DNA of 64,000 nt from Gyromitra esculenta (lineage: Eukaryota; Ascomycota; Pezizomycetes; Pezizales; Discinaceae): positions 682,001 through 746,000 of the forward strand of contig JBCAML010000007.1 of NCBI GenBank assembly GCA_038503075.1. Direction: 5' to 3'. Shown one piece after another: positions 30,646 to 40,914 of this stretch. The translations under genes were made by a program, and so were the position numbers. Within the stretch, counting starts at the first letter, position 1, and every line of letters starts with the position of its first letter. The notes below the pieces were generated by a model, which was not told the origin of the DNA, did no database searches, and saw nothing but the letters and a program-made list of their open reading frames with translations.

Positions 30646-31194
30646 TGCCCCACCCTCACTTGCTCAACCAAAGGCCGCCCCTGCTCTCACACTCTTGTTA
30701 AGTGTGTCAACTGTGACGGACCCCATGAGTCACACCTGAACAGCTGCCCATCACGCCCCTCAAAGGCCTCACAGCCCCCTCCAGCAGATGACCAGATGGA
30801 CCTTTAGGTCACTTCACCTATACTTTCCCAACCCCTACTAACTTTGATTGGAATCTTTTCCTGGCTACTCTCTGCTTCCTTTGTAGCTTTACTATGGACT
30901 TTTTTCTATGGTTTCTCATTGTTTCGTTGGCCGTTGTTTGCAAGTTTCTTTACTCTCATAGGCATACACTGTCAACTCTCCCTGCACCCTTAAGTCGTTT
31001 TATCGCAGGAACATTGTCTTGTTTTTTTGGAAATAATTGGTTCGCTTTTCCTTTGTGTTCTCTTTGGTTACCCAGGCGGATAAGGGTGTTTACTTGGTGG
31101 GGATAGGTTTTTTGACTTCATAACCTTCGTGTTGCATAAGCGGTTTTGTACCTAGAAACAACAATCAAATGATTTAAACAAAAAAAAAAAAAAA
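30646..31194 (+). mobile_element. LINE-B 3' fragment carried by LINE-A copy 1
   Basis: Starts at 'cctgccccaccctcacttgc' directly after the LINE-A poly(A), includes the last ORF1 zinc knuckle (CVNCDGPHESHLNSC) and DDQMDL stop, the 3' UTR and a second poly(A). It matches 23225-23772. It is identical in position and extent in copy 2 (52066-52617). Confidence 0.88.
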
Positions 31195-31862
31195 CCGCAA
31201 GCCTCCTCTAGGTTTCCGAGACATTTCACTGCTTTAGCGAGCCTTCTCAAAGACTTTTGTGATACTTTTGGTATGCTTTGAATGCTACCTCTGCTTTTGC
31301 TATTACCATGGGCTTTCGCCATGCTCGCCTATATCCGTGCACTCTGCCATTCCCTCTGACATGCCCACCACTTGGCTACTTGCACTATTGTGGGCCTTCT
31401 TTTATCTTCCCGCCATTAAAGCTTGATTGCATACCTTAATCGGAATTATGATAGCTGTGGGTGCATTTTTATTTGTTTGAGAGAAGGGGAATGCAAACAT
31501 GAGTACATAATACATGTATCTATACTAATGCTTAAATAACGATTAATTGATGTTGAAGTGTGGACAGTGTTAATAAATACAATTCCCTTTTTCCCACCCT
31601 AGGTACAAAGCCTATACGTCTGGGGACTGCATGATCGAACAGAATACTTGATCGGTAGAAAGCGCCTGAACAACATCCGACAGCTTTTTAATGGCCTCCA
31701 GCGCCGCACCGTACCTTTTGCCCCTACAAACCCCATTTAATGCAATCAAGCATCCAGTGCCCTGATTTGAAAGGAAACAAAGGATTCCAGTCAGGGTCAT
31801 CGCACGGTTGTGGTAGTAGAAGACACGAGAGAGGGATACCCGCTTTAGGAAAGCTGACTGAC
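31195..31862. other. unique DNA, no recognised gene
   Basis: Before the proposed inversion this segment would have adjoined the 3' end of the nested LINE at 59.2 kb. Minus-strand reading shows only broken frames (31860-31612); it may continue the possible gene at 32316-32885. Confidence 0.35.
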
Positions 31863-32315
31863 TCTCAATGCGTGAGATTTCGTCAAGCCCATTGGTATTC
31901 CCAAAGGTGAGCAGTGCTACTTGAACAGAAACTAACAACAGGAGTTTGTGCAAAGATTCCACAGGCTCTACGTCTATGAAGAGTCAAGGTGACTCTGACA
32001 AAGGCACTACGTTGATGTAGTGGCTGGATCCAGATGCTATCCAAATCACGGCGAAGAAGATGGACTACTGGAATCCAGGCTTGTATTGTAGGATACAAGG
32101 AGAGTGACAATAGAAGACGTTGCTTGAAGAGAAGAGAAGGAAAAGTACAACAAGAGGGGAACACCCTTCGCTTATATACCAACAATCCAACCCTTCGATG
32201 ACAAACGCATGACTCATGGCAAAGGAGACCAAAGGAAACACAAAGAACAAGAACAAAACTTTAGCGACCATGCACCCATGTACTTAACCAACCAACAAAA
32301 CAACCATCCATGAAA
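31863..32315 (-). repeat. LTR-B solo, most complete copy
   Basis: 453 bp, minus strand TTTCATGG...GCATTGAGA. Flanks ctgac (31858-31862) and ctggc (32316-32320) form a 5-bp duplication with one change. Used as the reference for family B. Confidence 0.8.
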
Positions 32316-32890
32316 CTGGCTTTGGCGGAAGATCATCCTCCTCTACCCCTGCTCGGTCTTCCTCTAGCCCAAAATGCTCATTGTCCGTTTCGTCTTCATT
32401 GAATCTAGCATGATCCTTGTGCCGCTTTTTGTGGGTCCATCTATAGTGGTTGTTCAAGCCACCTGGGGTAACAATGTAACAGGGACCCTCCTAGAGACAA
32501 GGACTCAGGAGCATATCCATGGAATATGTGTATGTGTATAATGGATAAAGATAATTGCTTCAGCACAAAGTTGTAGCTCGCCAAACTTAATATAAATAAG
32601 GTTTCGCTGTCGCAGGTAACTTTCTATTGCTACTATCGTGTGGAAGATGTGGATACTTTACAGGTGGCCTTGATCTCAATACTTTTATACTAGTAATCCA
32701 GACCCACGGCCTTGAACCAACCTGTACTTATTCGCTCAGGTTCTACTCCGGCAGGTTTGCATTCTGTCACTGAGAGAACGCTTACCTCCGACGGCTGGTC
32801 GTACTGCATGGTAGACTCAAGCCTGGGGATTATGCGGACATTCCAAGCGACAGAGCCTGCTGCAGAATACTGCATCGGCAGAAGGATCCG
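32316..32890 (-). other. possible disrupted gene with a C2H2-like segment
   Basis: A minus-strand frame after a tctctag acceptor reads YIVTPGGLNNHYRWTHKKRH followed by an acidic stretch (FNEDETDNEHFGLEEDRAG). This resembles the single zinc finger at the N-terminus of some fungal Plavaka/KDZ-type transposases, but only weakly. LTR-B interrupts it on one side and the gypsy element on the other (TSD atccg at 32886-32890). Confidence 0.3.
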
Positions 32891-33312
32891 TTTCACGGAT
32901 ACAAAGGATTAGTTGTGTCAGGGATTTAGTAAGGGATTGTGGTTTCGGTTAAAAGTTATAATGTCTTTGTGTTTTGGCTGTTGTCGGTTATTTGTAGGTA
33001 TGAGTCATGTTGGTTGAAAAGCGGGGTATTTAAAGAGATGGATTTTCTTCGCTTGTGTCCTTTTCTCTTTCTCCTTCTAAGCAACGTTCTCACTTTACTT
33101 CTGTTGTATCGTTTTAATACTATCTCGATTCTACCTCAGAATCCTCGCTGTCGCCGTCGCTGTAAAACATTCCCTCACTTAACTCGCCTTGAGTTAGACC
33201 CCGTAGGACCTGTAGAAACACTCTGTTACTCTTATCGCAACGTTCCTCGTCTAAGTAGCTCTGCTCACCTTCTGGGATACAGAAGGGCTTAGATTGGGAT
33301 CGAACCGTGAGA
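32891..33312 (+). repeat. 5' LTR of gypsy-A
   Basis: 422 bp, TTTCACGG...CCGTGAGA. Confidence 0.93.
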
Positions 33313-33355
33313 TTACGTTGCTTGTCCCATCTACACCTCCTACGCCGAAGCAACA

Positions 33356-34693
33356 ATGAGCTCCCCCGCCCCTGTCCCCTCCTCCTCTGAAGGAGCCGCC
33401 GTCACCGCACCCCGCTTCCCTACAAAAGAAGCATTCGCCCAGGCCTATAGAGATGACCCCGTTGAGTTGTATAATCGACTCCGGGAACTCAATCAGGCCC
33501 TCGAAGATCAGATTGATGTTTTACAAGAAGGAACACAAGAGCTTGAAATAAAGCTCAACACTGCCCAGATCCAAACGAACAATGCCAACCATCACGCTCA
33601 ACAACAAGACCAACGGGTCAGTGACGCCTCAACCCTCATTGACCGACTACGTCGTGAACGAAACGAAGCCCGCGCAGCCCTCTCCCTTCCCCCGGCCCCA
33701 CCAAATCTTACTGCCACTCCTCCACCGCCATCAGCCACCATCCACCGCTCCGAACGAATGCCGGATCCAGAGAAATTCGACGGATCCAGAGCAAAGCTCC
33801 CTGGTTTCATCCTCCAACTTCGCTCAAAACTTGCAGTTAACCGAGACAGATTCGCTGATGAGAATACCATGATTCTCTATACAATCAACCGGTTGGAAGG
33901 AGCAGCCTTGGAACAAGTTCGACACACGGTCCTTCCCTCAGGCCTCACAACCTGGACCAGCGCCGCCGCCCTTATCGCCGCCCTGGAAACCGCCTTTGGT
34001 GACCCCGACCCCACCGGTACAGCCCGCCGAGAACTACATCAACTCAGGCAAGGCAAACGAGACTTCTCCGCCTACTTGGCAGATTTTCAGCGCATCATGG
34101 GGCAATTGAACTTTGACGAAAACTCAAAGATGGATGCCCTCGAACACGGTATGTCGGAAGAACTGAAGGAAGCTATGGTCTTCGCCGCCGCTACCCCCAC
34201 AACCCTCGACAACATGGTTCTAGTTCTCACCCGAATGGACAACCGCATCCGAGCCCGCAAGGCAGAGAAACGGGGAAACAATCGAGAAAATATGGGGCAA
34301 TTCAGCGCCTCCACCAATGCAATGACCCCTTTTGTCCCTGCCTCGTCATTTGTACCAGGGGGCCTAGCCCCCATGGATCTCTCCTTCGGACGTACTAGCA
34401 ACCTTTCTCGCCCCCCTCAGGACCAAAGATACACTATGGTCAACGGCAGAAGGAAGCTATCGGAAGAAGAGAAGCAATGGCGCCGTTCCACAGGCAAATG
34501 CATGTTCTGCGCCGCCCCGGATCACTCCTATGCCAACTGCCCTTCCGCCCCAAAGAAACCAACGATGAGAGGGGCTCTCACCGCACCACCCGCTAACCGC
34601 ACGCCTCCGGCCTCCTCCTTACCGCCACCGCCTCTCCCCCCTCAGTTTTTTGCTTTAGAATCCGCCAGCGCCTCAAGCGAGGCTTTAAACTAG
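33356..34693 (+). CDS. gypsy-A Gag
   Basis: 445 aa, starting 43 bp after the 5' LTR. A predicted coiled coil (LYNRLRELNQALEDQIDVLQ) covers about residues 35-75; the capsid-like core follows (FDGSRAKLPGFILQLRSKL, GKRDFSAYLADFQRIMGQLN), and one CCHC zinc knuckle (CMFCAAPDHSYANC, near residue 382) binds RNA. This is the normal layout of Ty3/gypsy Gag, which assembles the virus-like particle. The ORF is intact and separated from Pol by a stop, with protease opening about 30 bp further in a different frame, so Pol expression would need frameshifting or reinitiation. Confidence 0.92.
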   Translation: MSSPAPVPSSSEGAAVTAPRFPTKEAFAQAYRDDPVELYNRLRELNQALEDQIDVLQEGTQELEIKLNTAQIQTNNANHHAQQQDQRVSDASTLIDRLRRERNEARAALSLPPAPPNLTATPPPPSATIHRSERMPDPEKFDGSRAKLPGFILQLRSKLAVNRDRFADENTMILYTINRLEGAALEQVRHTVLPSGLTTWTSAAALIAALETAFGDPDPTGTARRELHQLRQGKRDFSAYLADFQRIMGQLNFDENSKMDALEHGMSEELKEAMVFAAATPTTLDNMVLVLTRMDNRIRARKAEKRGNNRENMGQFSASTNAMTPFVPASSFVPGGLAPMDLSFGRTSNLSRPPQDQRYTMVNGRRKLSEEEKQWRRSTGKCMFCAAPDHSYANCPSAPKKPTMRGALTAPPANRTPPASSLPPPPLPPQFFALESASASSEALN

Positions 34694-34722
34694 TCCAACC
34701 AAGGCTGACCAGTGACCCTGCC

Positions 34723-35418
34723 TTGGTTCCGTTCTCTTCTCCTTTGTCTGCATTTTCAATTTCCGGGTTTTCAGTTTCTAGTTTAAGCGTGGAGGATCAG
34801 TTAGATGGGGAACATTTTGTAGTTTCATGCAACATTTCCCATAATAATAAAATCATCAAAACACACGCTTTATTAGACACTGGAGCTTCTGGATTTGCAT
34901 TCATCGACAAGAATTTCGCGAGTCACCACTCTCTACCACTCTCTCCTCTAAAAATACCCAGACAACTTGAAGTGATCGATGGCCGCCCAGTTGCCTCAGG
35001 AGATATTACTCACCTCGCCAACATTAATTTATCCATCCAACAACACCAGGAACAAGCCCCCTGCTTTGTAACCCAACTAGGACACTATCCCCTAGTATTA
35101 GGAATTCCTTGGATGAACCATCATGATGTTCACCTTCACTTCGCCGATAAACGCATTGAGTTTAATTCTAAACTCTGCACCACCCGCTGTGCCCCTCGCC
35201 TACCCCCTGTATCAACACCCTCGATCCCCGCTCCTCCCAGACTTAACGTATCATTCATCGGTGCCGCCAGCTTCAGGACTCTCGCACGAAAACACTCTTC
35301 CCAAGCCTATGCCATGTCCCTCTACGAGATCAATAAAATCCTAGAAAAAAACCAGCAAGGAAGAATGGAAGGCAAAGATACCACCCAAGTACCACGAATT
35401 CCTAGATATGTTCGATAA
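34723..35418 (+). CDS. gypsy-A protease and linker of Pol (frame-disrupted end)
   Basis: 231 codons including a retroviral-type aspartic protease with THALLDTGASGFAF (active-site DTGA) and a distal LVLGIPWM motif. It cuts the polyprotein in the particle. The family linker KYHEFLDMFDKSKAQGLP appears only in another frame between about 35385 and 35435: two compensating small indels put a stop (TAA 35416-35418) in this copy. Beyond it the frame returns to that of the RT part (PRRSYDHKI). So Pol was once continuous from here to 38 kb. Confidence 0.85.
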   Translation: MVPFSSPLSAFSISGFSVSSLSVEDQLDGEHFVVSCNISHNNKIIKTHALLDTGASGFAFIDKNFASHHSLPLSPLKIPRQLEVIDGRPVASGDITHLANINLSIQQHQEQAPCFVTQLGHYPLVLGIPWMNHHDVHLHFADKRIEFNSKLCTTRCAPRLPPVSTPSIPAPPRLNVSFIGAASFRTLARKHSSQAYAMSLYEINKILEKNQQGRMEGKDTTQVPRIPRYVR

Positions 35419-35472
35419 GAGCAAAGCCCAAGGCTTACCCCACGACGCTCGTACGATCATAAGATACAGCTA

Positions 35473-38355
35473 ATGGAAGGCAAAGACGCACCGTTTGGCC
35501 CCCTTTATGGAATGTCCCGAGAGGAACTTATTGTTCTCAAAAAATACATCGAGGATAACTTGGAAAAGGGCTTTATTCGCGCCAGTTCTTCCCCTGCCGG
35601 ATCCCCCGTCCTCTTTGTAAAGAAAGCTGACGGCTCATTGAGACTCTGCGTGGACTATCGAGGCCTAAATGCAATCACTGTCAAGGACCGGTATACCTCC
35701 CCGCTCATCAGAGAAACGCTAGATCGATTAGCCAAAGCACAATGGTATACCAAACTAGACCTTCGAGACGGCTATCATCAAGTACGCATTGCGGAAGGAG
35801 ATGAGTGGAAAACAGCCTTCCGTACCCGTTACGGCTTATACGAATATCAAGTCATGCCATTCGGCCTAACCAATGCCCCAGGAACCTTCCAGCGATTTGT
35901 AAATGATTGTCTTACTGAATATTTGGATATATTCTGTACGGCTTACCTAGATGACATCCTGATTTATAGCGATACATTTGCGGAACATCAGATTCATGTA
36001 CAGAAGGTACTGCAGACGCTCAAGAACAATGACATCCTACTTAAGCCGGAGAAATGCGAATTCGAAGTACAGACAACTAAGTACCTAGGGCTTATCCTTA
36101 CCCCCGATGGCATTAAAATGGATGAAGAAAAACTCAAAGCCGTGCGAGAATGGGGAACACCGAAAAGCGTAAAAGATGTTCAAGCTTTCTTAGGCTTCGC
36201 CAATTTCTACCGTCGATTTATCCTGGGATTTTCTAAGCTGGCCTCTCCTCTCACGGCACTCACCAAGAAAGGAATTGTATTCGAATGGACTATTGAAGCA
36301 GATATAGCTTTCGAGAATCTTAAACACGCTTTTACCACTGCTCCCATCCTAATCCACTTTGATCCGGACAAGAAAATCATCGTGGAAACAGATGCCTCTG
36401 ATTTCGTATCCGGAGGGGTACTCTCACAATATGATGACGCTGGAATCCTACACCCAGTTGCCTTTTTCTCGAAAAAACATTCACCAGCTGAATGCAATTA
36501 CGAGATATACGATAAAGAGCTGCTAGCTATCATTAGGGTATTCGAAGAATGGCGCCCGGAACTCGAGGGTTCTAAACACCCCATCGACGTAATAAGCGAT
36601 CATAAAAATCTTGAGTATTTTATGAGTACAAAACAGTTGAATCGACGACAAGCACGATGGGCGGAATACCTTTCCCGCTTCGATTTTGTGATCACCTATC
36701 GCCCAGGCAGTCAAGGAGGAAAACCAGACGCATTGACCAGAAGATCAGGAGATCTTCCCAAGGAAGGGGATGAACGATTGGCACACCAAAGCCAAGTGGT
36801 ATTAAAGAAGGAAAATGTGGACCCTAAGCTAAGTTTGTTGTCGGCTTCTTTATCAAATGAAGCCGCTGAACTGGACGCCCCCCTTCTAAAACTCTTTAAA
36901 GAAGGTTATGATACTGATGGATTCCCTCAAAAAATACTCGTAGCATTGGAAAATAAAGAACAACAGTCAAAGGAAATTACCCTAAGCGAATGCAGTAATA
37001 ATCAAGGCCTCCTATGTTATCGAGAATGTTTCTATGTTCCCGATTTCGATCCTCTTAGACTTGAGCTTATTCGAAGACATCATGATATTCCAGCGGCAGG
37101 ACACCCAGGACGAGACAAGACCTTTGAACTTCTTTCTAGAAGCTTCTATTGGCCAAAAATGCGAGAATCAATCGGCAGGTACGTTCGTAACTGTCATATA
37201 TGCCAGAAAGCAAAACCTACGACCCAACGAACCCAAGGCGTCCTTCGCCCTTTGCCTATCCCAAACCGTCCTTGGCAAGAGATTTCAATGGACTTTGTCA
37301 CAGGCCTCCCGGAATCAGATGGTTATGATGCGATTATGGTAGTCGTTGATCGCTTATCGAAAATGCGACACCTAATTCCCTGTAACACTACTGTTAATTC
37401 CCGAGATATAGCGGACCTCTATCTACAACATATCTGGAAGCTACACGGCTTACCTAATTTTGTTACATCCGACCGAGGAACTCAGTTTACGGCGCACTTC
37501 TGGAGAGACCTCTGCCAACGACTTGAAATCCAAGCTCGAATGTCGACAGCTTTCCACCCTGAGACCGATGGACAAACGGAGAGATTGAATGCCGTGATGG
37601 AACAGTACCTGCGTTCCTATGTATCCTATCAACAGGAAGATTGGGTTAAGTGGTTGCCAATGGCTGAGTTTTCGGCAAATAACCAGGAGTCAGCTAGCAC
37701 CAAAGTTTCCCCCTTTTTCGCTAACTATGGGTACCATCCTCGTTTCGATACCACGATCCTTCCAACTAAAGCCAGTGTACAAAGCCTGGACGCTGCCTCG
37801 TTCAGCCAAACGATGCAAGAACTCTACGACTATCTACGAACTCAGATAAGAGTTGCTCAAGATATCCAGGAAACCGCTACGAATAAACACCGTACACCCG
37901 CCCCGGCTTACCAAGTTAAGGATCAAGTCTTTATATCAATGAAGAATATCCGAACTACCCGTAATGCCAGAAAATTAGACTGGAAATGGATGGGACCCTA
38001 CGCGATAAAGAAAATAGTGTCGCCCTTTGCCTACGAGATCGACCTCCCAAGTTCGGTCAAATATCATCCCGTCTTTCATGTTTCTCTACTGAAACCCGCT
38101 GCCCAAGATGCCCTTCCCGGTCAAATAATTCCTCCTCCTGTTCCTGTTGTTGTTAATGACCAGGAAGAATACTATATCGAAACATACTGGATCGACGAGT
38201 ATATCGTGGAAAACAACAGTACCTCGTCGAATGGACAGGTTATGCTCACCCCACCTGGGAACCGGCTGAAGACCTTGAAGACACTGCTGCTCTCGATGCC
38301 TTTCTCAGTATTACTCCTATGGAATTACCTCTCGTTCGCAGGAGCTCACGCTTGA
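35473..38355 (+). CDS. gypsy-A Pol: reverse transcriptase, RNase H, integrase; chromodomain frameshifted
   Basis: RT starts at about residue 15 (KKYIEDNLEKGFIRASSSPA) with YLDD at 158-161; RNase H follows (VETDASDFVSGGVLSQYD). Integrase has HH...CHICQK and a DDE triad at D607 (SMDFVTG), D667 (TSDRGTQF) and E703 (GQTERLN). The chromodomain begins EEYYIET, but a shift near 38180 moves it out of frame: YLVEWTGYAHPTWEPAEDLE is encoded in another frame at about 38218-38277, and the frame used ends in unrelated residues. The copy at 3-1733 keeps the intact version, so loss of the reader domain is specific to this insertion. Confidence 0.92.
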   Translation: MEGKDAPFGPLYGMSREELIVLKKYIEDNLEKGFIRASSSPAGSPVLFVKKADGSLRLCVDYRGLNAITVKDRYTSPLIRETLDRLAKAQWYTKLDLRDGYHQVRIAEGDEWKTAFRTRYGLYEYQVMPFGLTNAPGTFQRFVNDCLTEYLDIFCTAYLDDILIYSDTFAEHQIHVQKVLQTLKNNDILLKPEKCEFEVQTTKYLGLILTPDGIKMDEEKLKAVREWGTPKSVKDVQAFLGFANFYRRFILGFSKLASPLTALTKKGIVFEWTIEADIAFENLKHAFTTAPILIHFDPDKKIIVETDASDFVSGGVLSQYDDAGILHPVAFFSKKHSPAECNYEIYDKELLAIIRVFEEWRPELEGSKHPIDVISDHKNLEYFMSTKQLNRRQARWAEYLSRFDFVITYRPGSQGGKPDALTRRSGDLPKEGDERLAHQSQVVLKKENVDPKLSLLSASLSNEAAELDAPLLKLFKEGYDTDGFPQKILVALENKEQQSKEITLSECSNNQGLLCYRECFYVPDFDPLRLELIRRHHDIPAAGHPGRDKTFELLSRSFYWPKMRESIGRYVRNCHICQKAKPTTQRTQGVLRPLPIPNRPWQEISMDFVTGLPESDGYDAIMVVVDRLSKMRHLIPCNTTVNSRDIADLYLQHIWKLHGLPNFVTSDRGTQFTAHFWRDLCQRLEIQARMSTAFHPETDGQTERLNAVMEQYLRSYVSYQQEDWVKWLPMAEFSANNQESASTKVSPFFANYGYHPRFDTTILPTKASVQSLDAASFSQTMQELYDYLRTQIRVAQDIQETATNKHRTPAPAYQVKDQVFISMKNIRTTRNARKLDWKWMGPYAIKKIVSPFAYEIDLPSSVKYHPVFHVSLLKPAAQDALPGQIIPPPVPVVVNDQEEYYIETYWIDEYIVENNSTSSNGQVMLTPPGNRLKTLKTLLLSMPFSVLLLWNYLSFAGAHA

Positions 38356-38368
38356 AGGGGGGGGCAAC

Positions 38369-38791
38369 TTTCACGGATACAAAGGATTAGTTGTGTCAGG
38401 GATTTAGTAAGGGATTGTGGTTTCGGTTAAAAGTTATAATGTCTTTGTGTTTTGGCTGTTGTCGGTTATTTGTAGGTATGAGTCATGTTGGTTGAAAAGC
38501 GGGGTATTTAAAGAGATGGATTTTCTTCGCTTGTGTCCTTTTCTCTTTCTCCTTCTAAGCAACGTTCTCACTTTACTTCTGTTGTATCGTTTTAATACTA
38601 TCTCGATTCTACCTCAGAATCCTCGCTGTCGCCGTCGCTGTAAAGACATTCTCTCACTTAACTCGCCTTGAGTTAGACCCCGTAGGACCTGTAGAAACAC
38701 TCTGTTACTCTTATCGCAACGTTCCTCGTCTAAGTAGCTCTGCTCACCTTCTGGGATACAGAAGGGCTTAGACTGGGATCGAACCGTGAGA
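38369..38791 (+). repeat. 3' LTR of gypsy-A
   Basis: 423 bp, preceded by the polypurine tract gaaggggggggcaac, ends CCGTGAGA next to the target duplication atccg. Confidence 0.93.
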
Positions 38792-38796
38792 ATCCG

Positions 38797-39625
38797 CTTC
38801 TGCGGTCTCCTCACCTCTCTGCCGTCAGCCTGGGGGCCTGTCATTGCTCCAAGGCGATTGGCAGGTGTCAGGGCAACATTCCAAGCAGGCAACTTCAGGA
38901 GCTCATAACTCAGCCAATACTTGTCCGATTGACTTCATCTTTTCACAGGCGCTCCCTCATATACCCTCCGGGACACGGTCCGCCGGACAGGTTGGCTTGA
39001 CGACCCGGGGTTTACTTTTACCCTCCGGGACGCGCTTTTTCAGCCCATGTTCTCCCTTTTCCAATAATATGGATTAGGATGGCTTTGCTGTCACAGTGGG
39101 GCTAGTAGCACCCAATAGAAATGTCTGGAGACTTCTTCTGAGCCCTCTACATGTGTTGGCTTGTACTGGATCGCCTGCGCCTGCTACGCCAGTGGTTTTT
39201 GCTGATGGGTAACCTCAAGTGCTATCCAATCCAACTGCCATGAGTGTCTGAAATGTTATCATCAGCTAGTCACGTACCTAGAGTTCTTGGCCTACAGAAG
39301 AGAGTCTCCACCATCCAAGTCTTGCACCGGTAGTGGTTGCCCGTTGGCAGAACCCCTCCTGGTGTTACCTCGTAGGTCATATGCGTCATGGAGTGGTGGT
39401 GTAGCACATGGGAGCGACCCCGCGCCATACTCCACTTCTCCAACTAAAGTTGGGTAACTGGGCCATTGTGGTTACCCTACAAGGTAGGGTAACTGGCTCC
39501 CAGCTGTTACCCTGCAGTGCCGGGCTCCCGCTGCCTACTAAGTTCAATGACTGCACAAGACTAAGATAATACTGCTCATGACATGTAACTAATGGTAGTA
39601 CCGTTACAAGGACAAGGAGGACGTT
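38797..39625. other. repeat-derived DNA related to LTR-F ends
   Basis: 38905-39050 resembles 43080-43230 and 63880-64000 (catataccctcc, ccgccggac, ggtttacttttaccctc). An element end ATCAGCAAAAAC (minus strand) lies at 39197-39209. 39440-39600 has 'agggtaactgg' repeats and a segment related in reverse to 15559-15625. No gene recognised. Confidence 0.45.
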
Positions 39626-39924
39626 ATGGGTGAACAGCAGTCTCGAAAACGAATCTGGGATATCGAGAGAGGGGGATATCACAGCTCCAGGAGTAAAATC
39701 AGGCAAAGGGAGTCTCCTGATTCTTATCGGAGGGGTTATGAGTCTGCCGCTCCTGTTAATATTCCTACCCTGTTAGTTGTCAAGGTTGAAAGTGAGGCTG
39801 ACGTTGACTATATTCATACTCTCCCTCCTCCCTTGCATGACACTTCCCTCCCTTGCCCCCGCTCCCCACCCCTGCTTGCTCACCCCCCTGTCTCCTCTTC
39901 CCTCGCCCCCCTTCCCTCACCCCC
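39626..39924 (+). CDS. unidentified ORF cut by LTR-D
   Basis: About 99 codons from ATG 39626, basic at the start (MGEQQSRKRIWDIERGGYHS), then VKVESEADVDYIH and a Pro-rich tract, running into the LTR at 39925. I do not recognise it. It may be part of a retroelement Gag or a small gene fragment, and the composition (C-rich tail) argues for caution. Confidence 0.25.
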
Positions 39925-40661
39925 TGTAACGGATCTACAATAACTGTTACCTGCGGTGAAGCATAATAGTACCGGGCAAGCAGAGAGGTAGTAAGGATCA
40001 GCATGAGTGGTGTAGCTACCACATGCTAGAGGATACCTGCTACCCTGCTGTTCCAATGGAGTGGAACCAGTGAGAATAGCATTAGCTGACAAGTCAATGA
40101 TATATCTCCAGTGATACCAGACACAGGAAGCTCCTGTGGTGGCGTTCCCAATCCATCTATGCATGTACTAGCGGCCTAAAGCCATTGGTTTGGCAATAGG
40201 GAAACTATTACGTGCAGGACACTTCACATGCAACAGTAGACTGATCAGCCCCGATTCCAGCATCCAGCATAGGCATGGAATGCAGCTGGCGGATCTAGAA
40301 CGTCCAACTGGACAGAATAACCAAGGAGTGACGGAGAGCGCCGAAGTGATCATTAGTTGAATCCTGAGGTGCCCCGCTCGCAATAGCTTGGCATGTTCTC
40401 AGGGTCTTGATGGGCCCCCAGCAGAGTAGAACAGAAAGAGGACAGCAAGTCAGCAGCACTATAAAGATAGTGCATGACGCTGCCACCTGTTGCTCTTCTT
40501 CCCAGTCTCATCAGGCAGAATACTACCGAGTGGAGCCCTTAAGATTATTGAGCACTTTGCACACAAATACTCTTAACATCTCAATCTGATTTCTAGTATT
40601 TGCAGCGGCCGTATTCCTATACCTATTCCCACTACAGAGCAGTAGGACTACCCCCGTTACA
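39925..40661 (+). repeat. LTR-D copy
   Basis: 737 bp, TGTAACGG...CCGTTACA. Flanks ccccc and gtgtg do not match, so no target duplication is visible. Confidence 0.9.
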
Positions 40662-40914
40662 GTGTGAGCCAGACCTGCTAGGCAGCAAGAACGAGACCTG
40701 CTAGGCAGCGGAGCGAGACCTGCAAAGCAGTTGAAAGCAAGCTCTATAGGACACCTCTATTAGCGAGAACAAGACTGTTTGGAGCAGAGAAGGGGGGTGG
40801 GTATGGGTATGGGGGGGTGGTAGGTATGGAGGACGGGTGGTATGTATGGGAGGTGGGAAGGAATAGGGGGGTGGAATAGGGGAAGGAATAGCGGTTGCTG
40901 GTGAAGCAGAAAAA
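40662..40914. repeat. short tandem units and G-rich DNA
   Basis: Three units of 'gagacctgctaggcagc' type at 40670-40735, then a G-rich, GGTATGG-type stretch at 40785-40895. Confidence 0.55.

Larger units (their letters stand above)
25186..31194 (+). mobile_element. LINE-A copy 1 (Tad/I-like) with transduced LINE-B 3' end
   Basis: Order: three ~19-bp leader units ending ccgtccccgctac, ORF1 (25363-27024), ORF2 (27024-30290), 3' UTR, a first poly(A) at ~30630-30644, then a 550-bp LINE-B 3' fragment with its own poly(A) ending at 31194. The left flank holds accatataccgtgta (25171-25185); its partner is at 52066-52052 on the minus strand. The right flank accgcaagcctcctct (31194-31209) pairs with 59253-59238. 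The inverted copy 2 shows the same A plus B-tail arrangement. Confidence 0.88.
32891..38791 (+). mobile_element. complete Ty3/gypsy element, family A chromovirus
   Basis: Two LTRs (32891-33312, 38369-38791) differ at only about three positions, so insertion is recent. Target duplication atccg at 32886-32890 and 38792-38796. Internal order: Gag, protease, RT/RNase H, integrase, chromodomain. Pol carries frameshifts, so this copy is probably non-autonomous. No obvious TGG primer-binding site follows the 5' LTR (ttacgttgcttg). Confidence 0.95.

Noticed and set aside
38614..38892. 92-codon minus ORF joined to the ORF at 32690-32896 as one host gene split by gypsy-A
   Set aside because: The two sides do join across the target duplication, but part of the 38.8-39.05 kb side resembles LTR-F repeat DNA and no protein family is recognisable; kept only as a low-confidence feature at 32316-32890.
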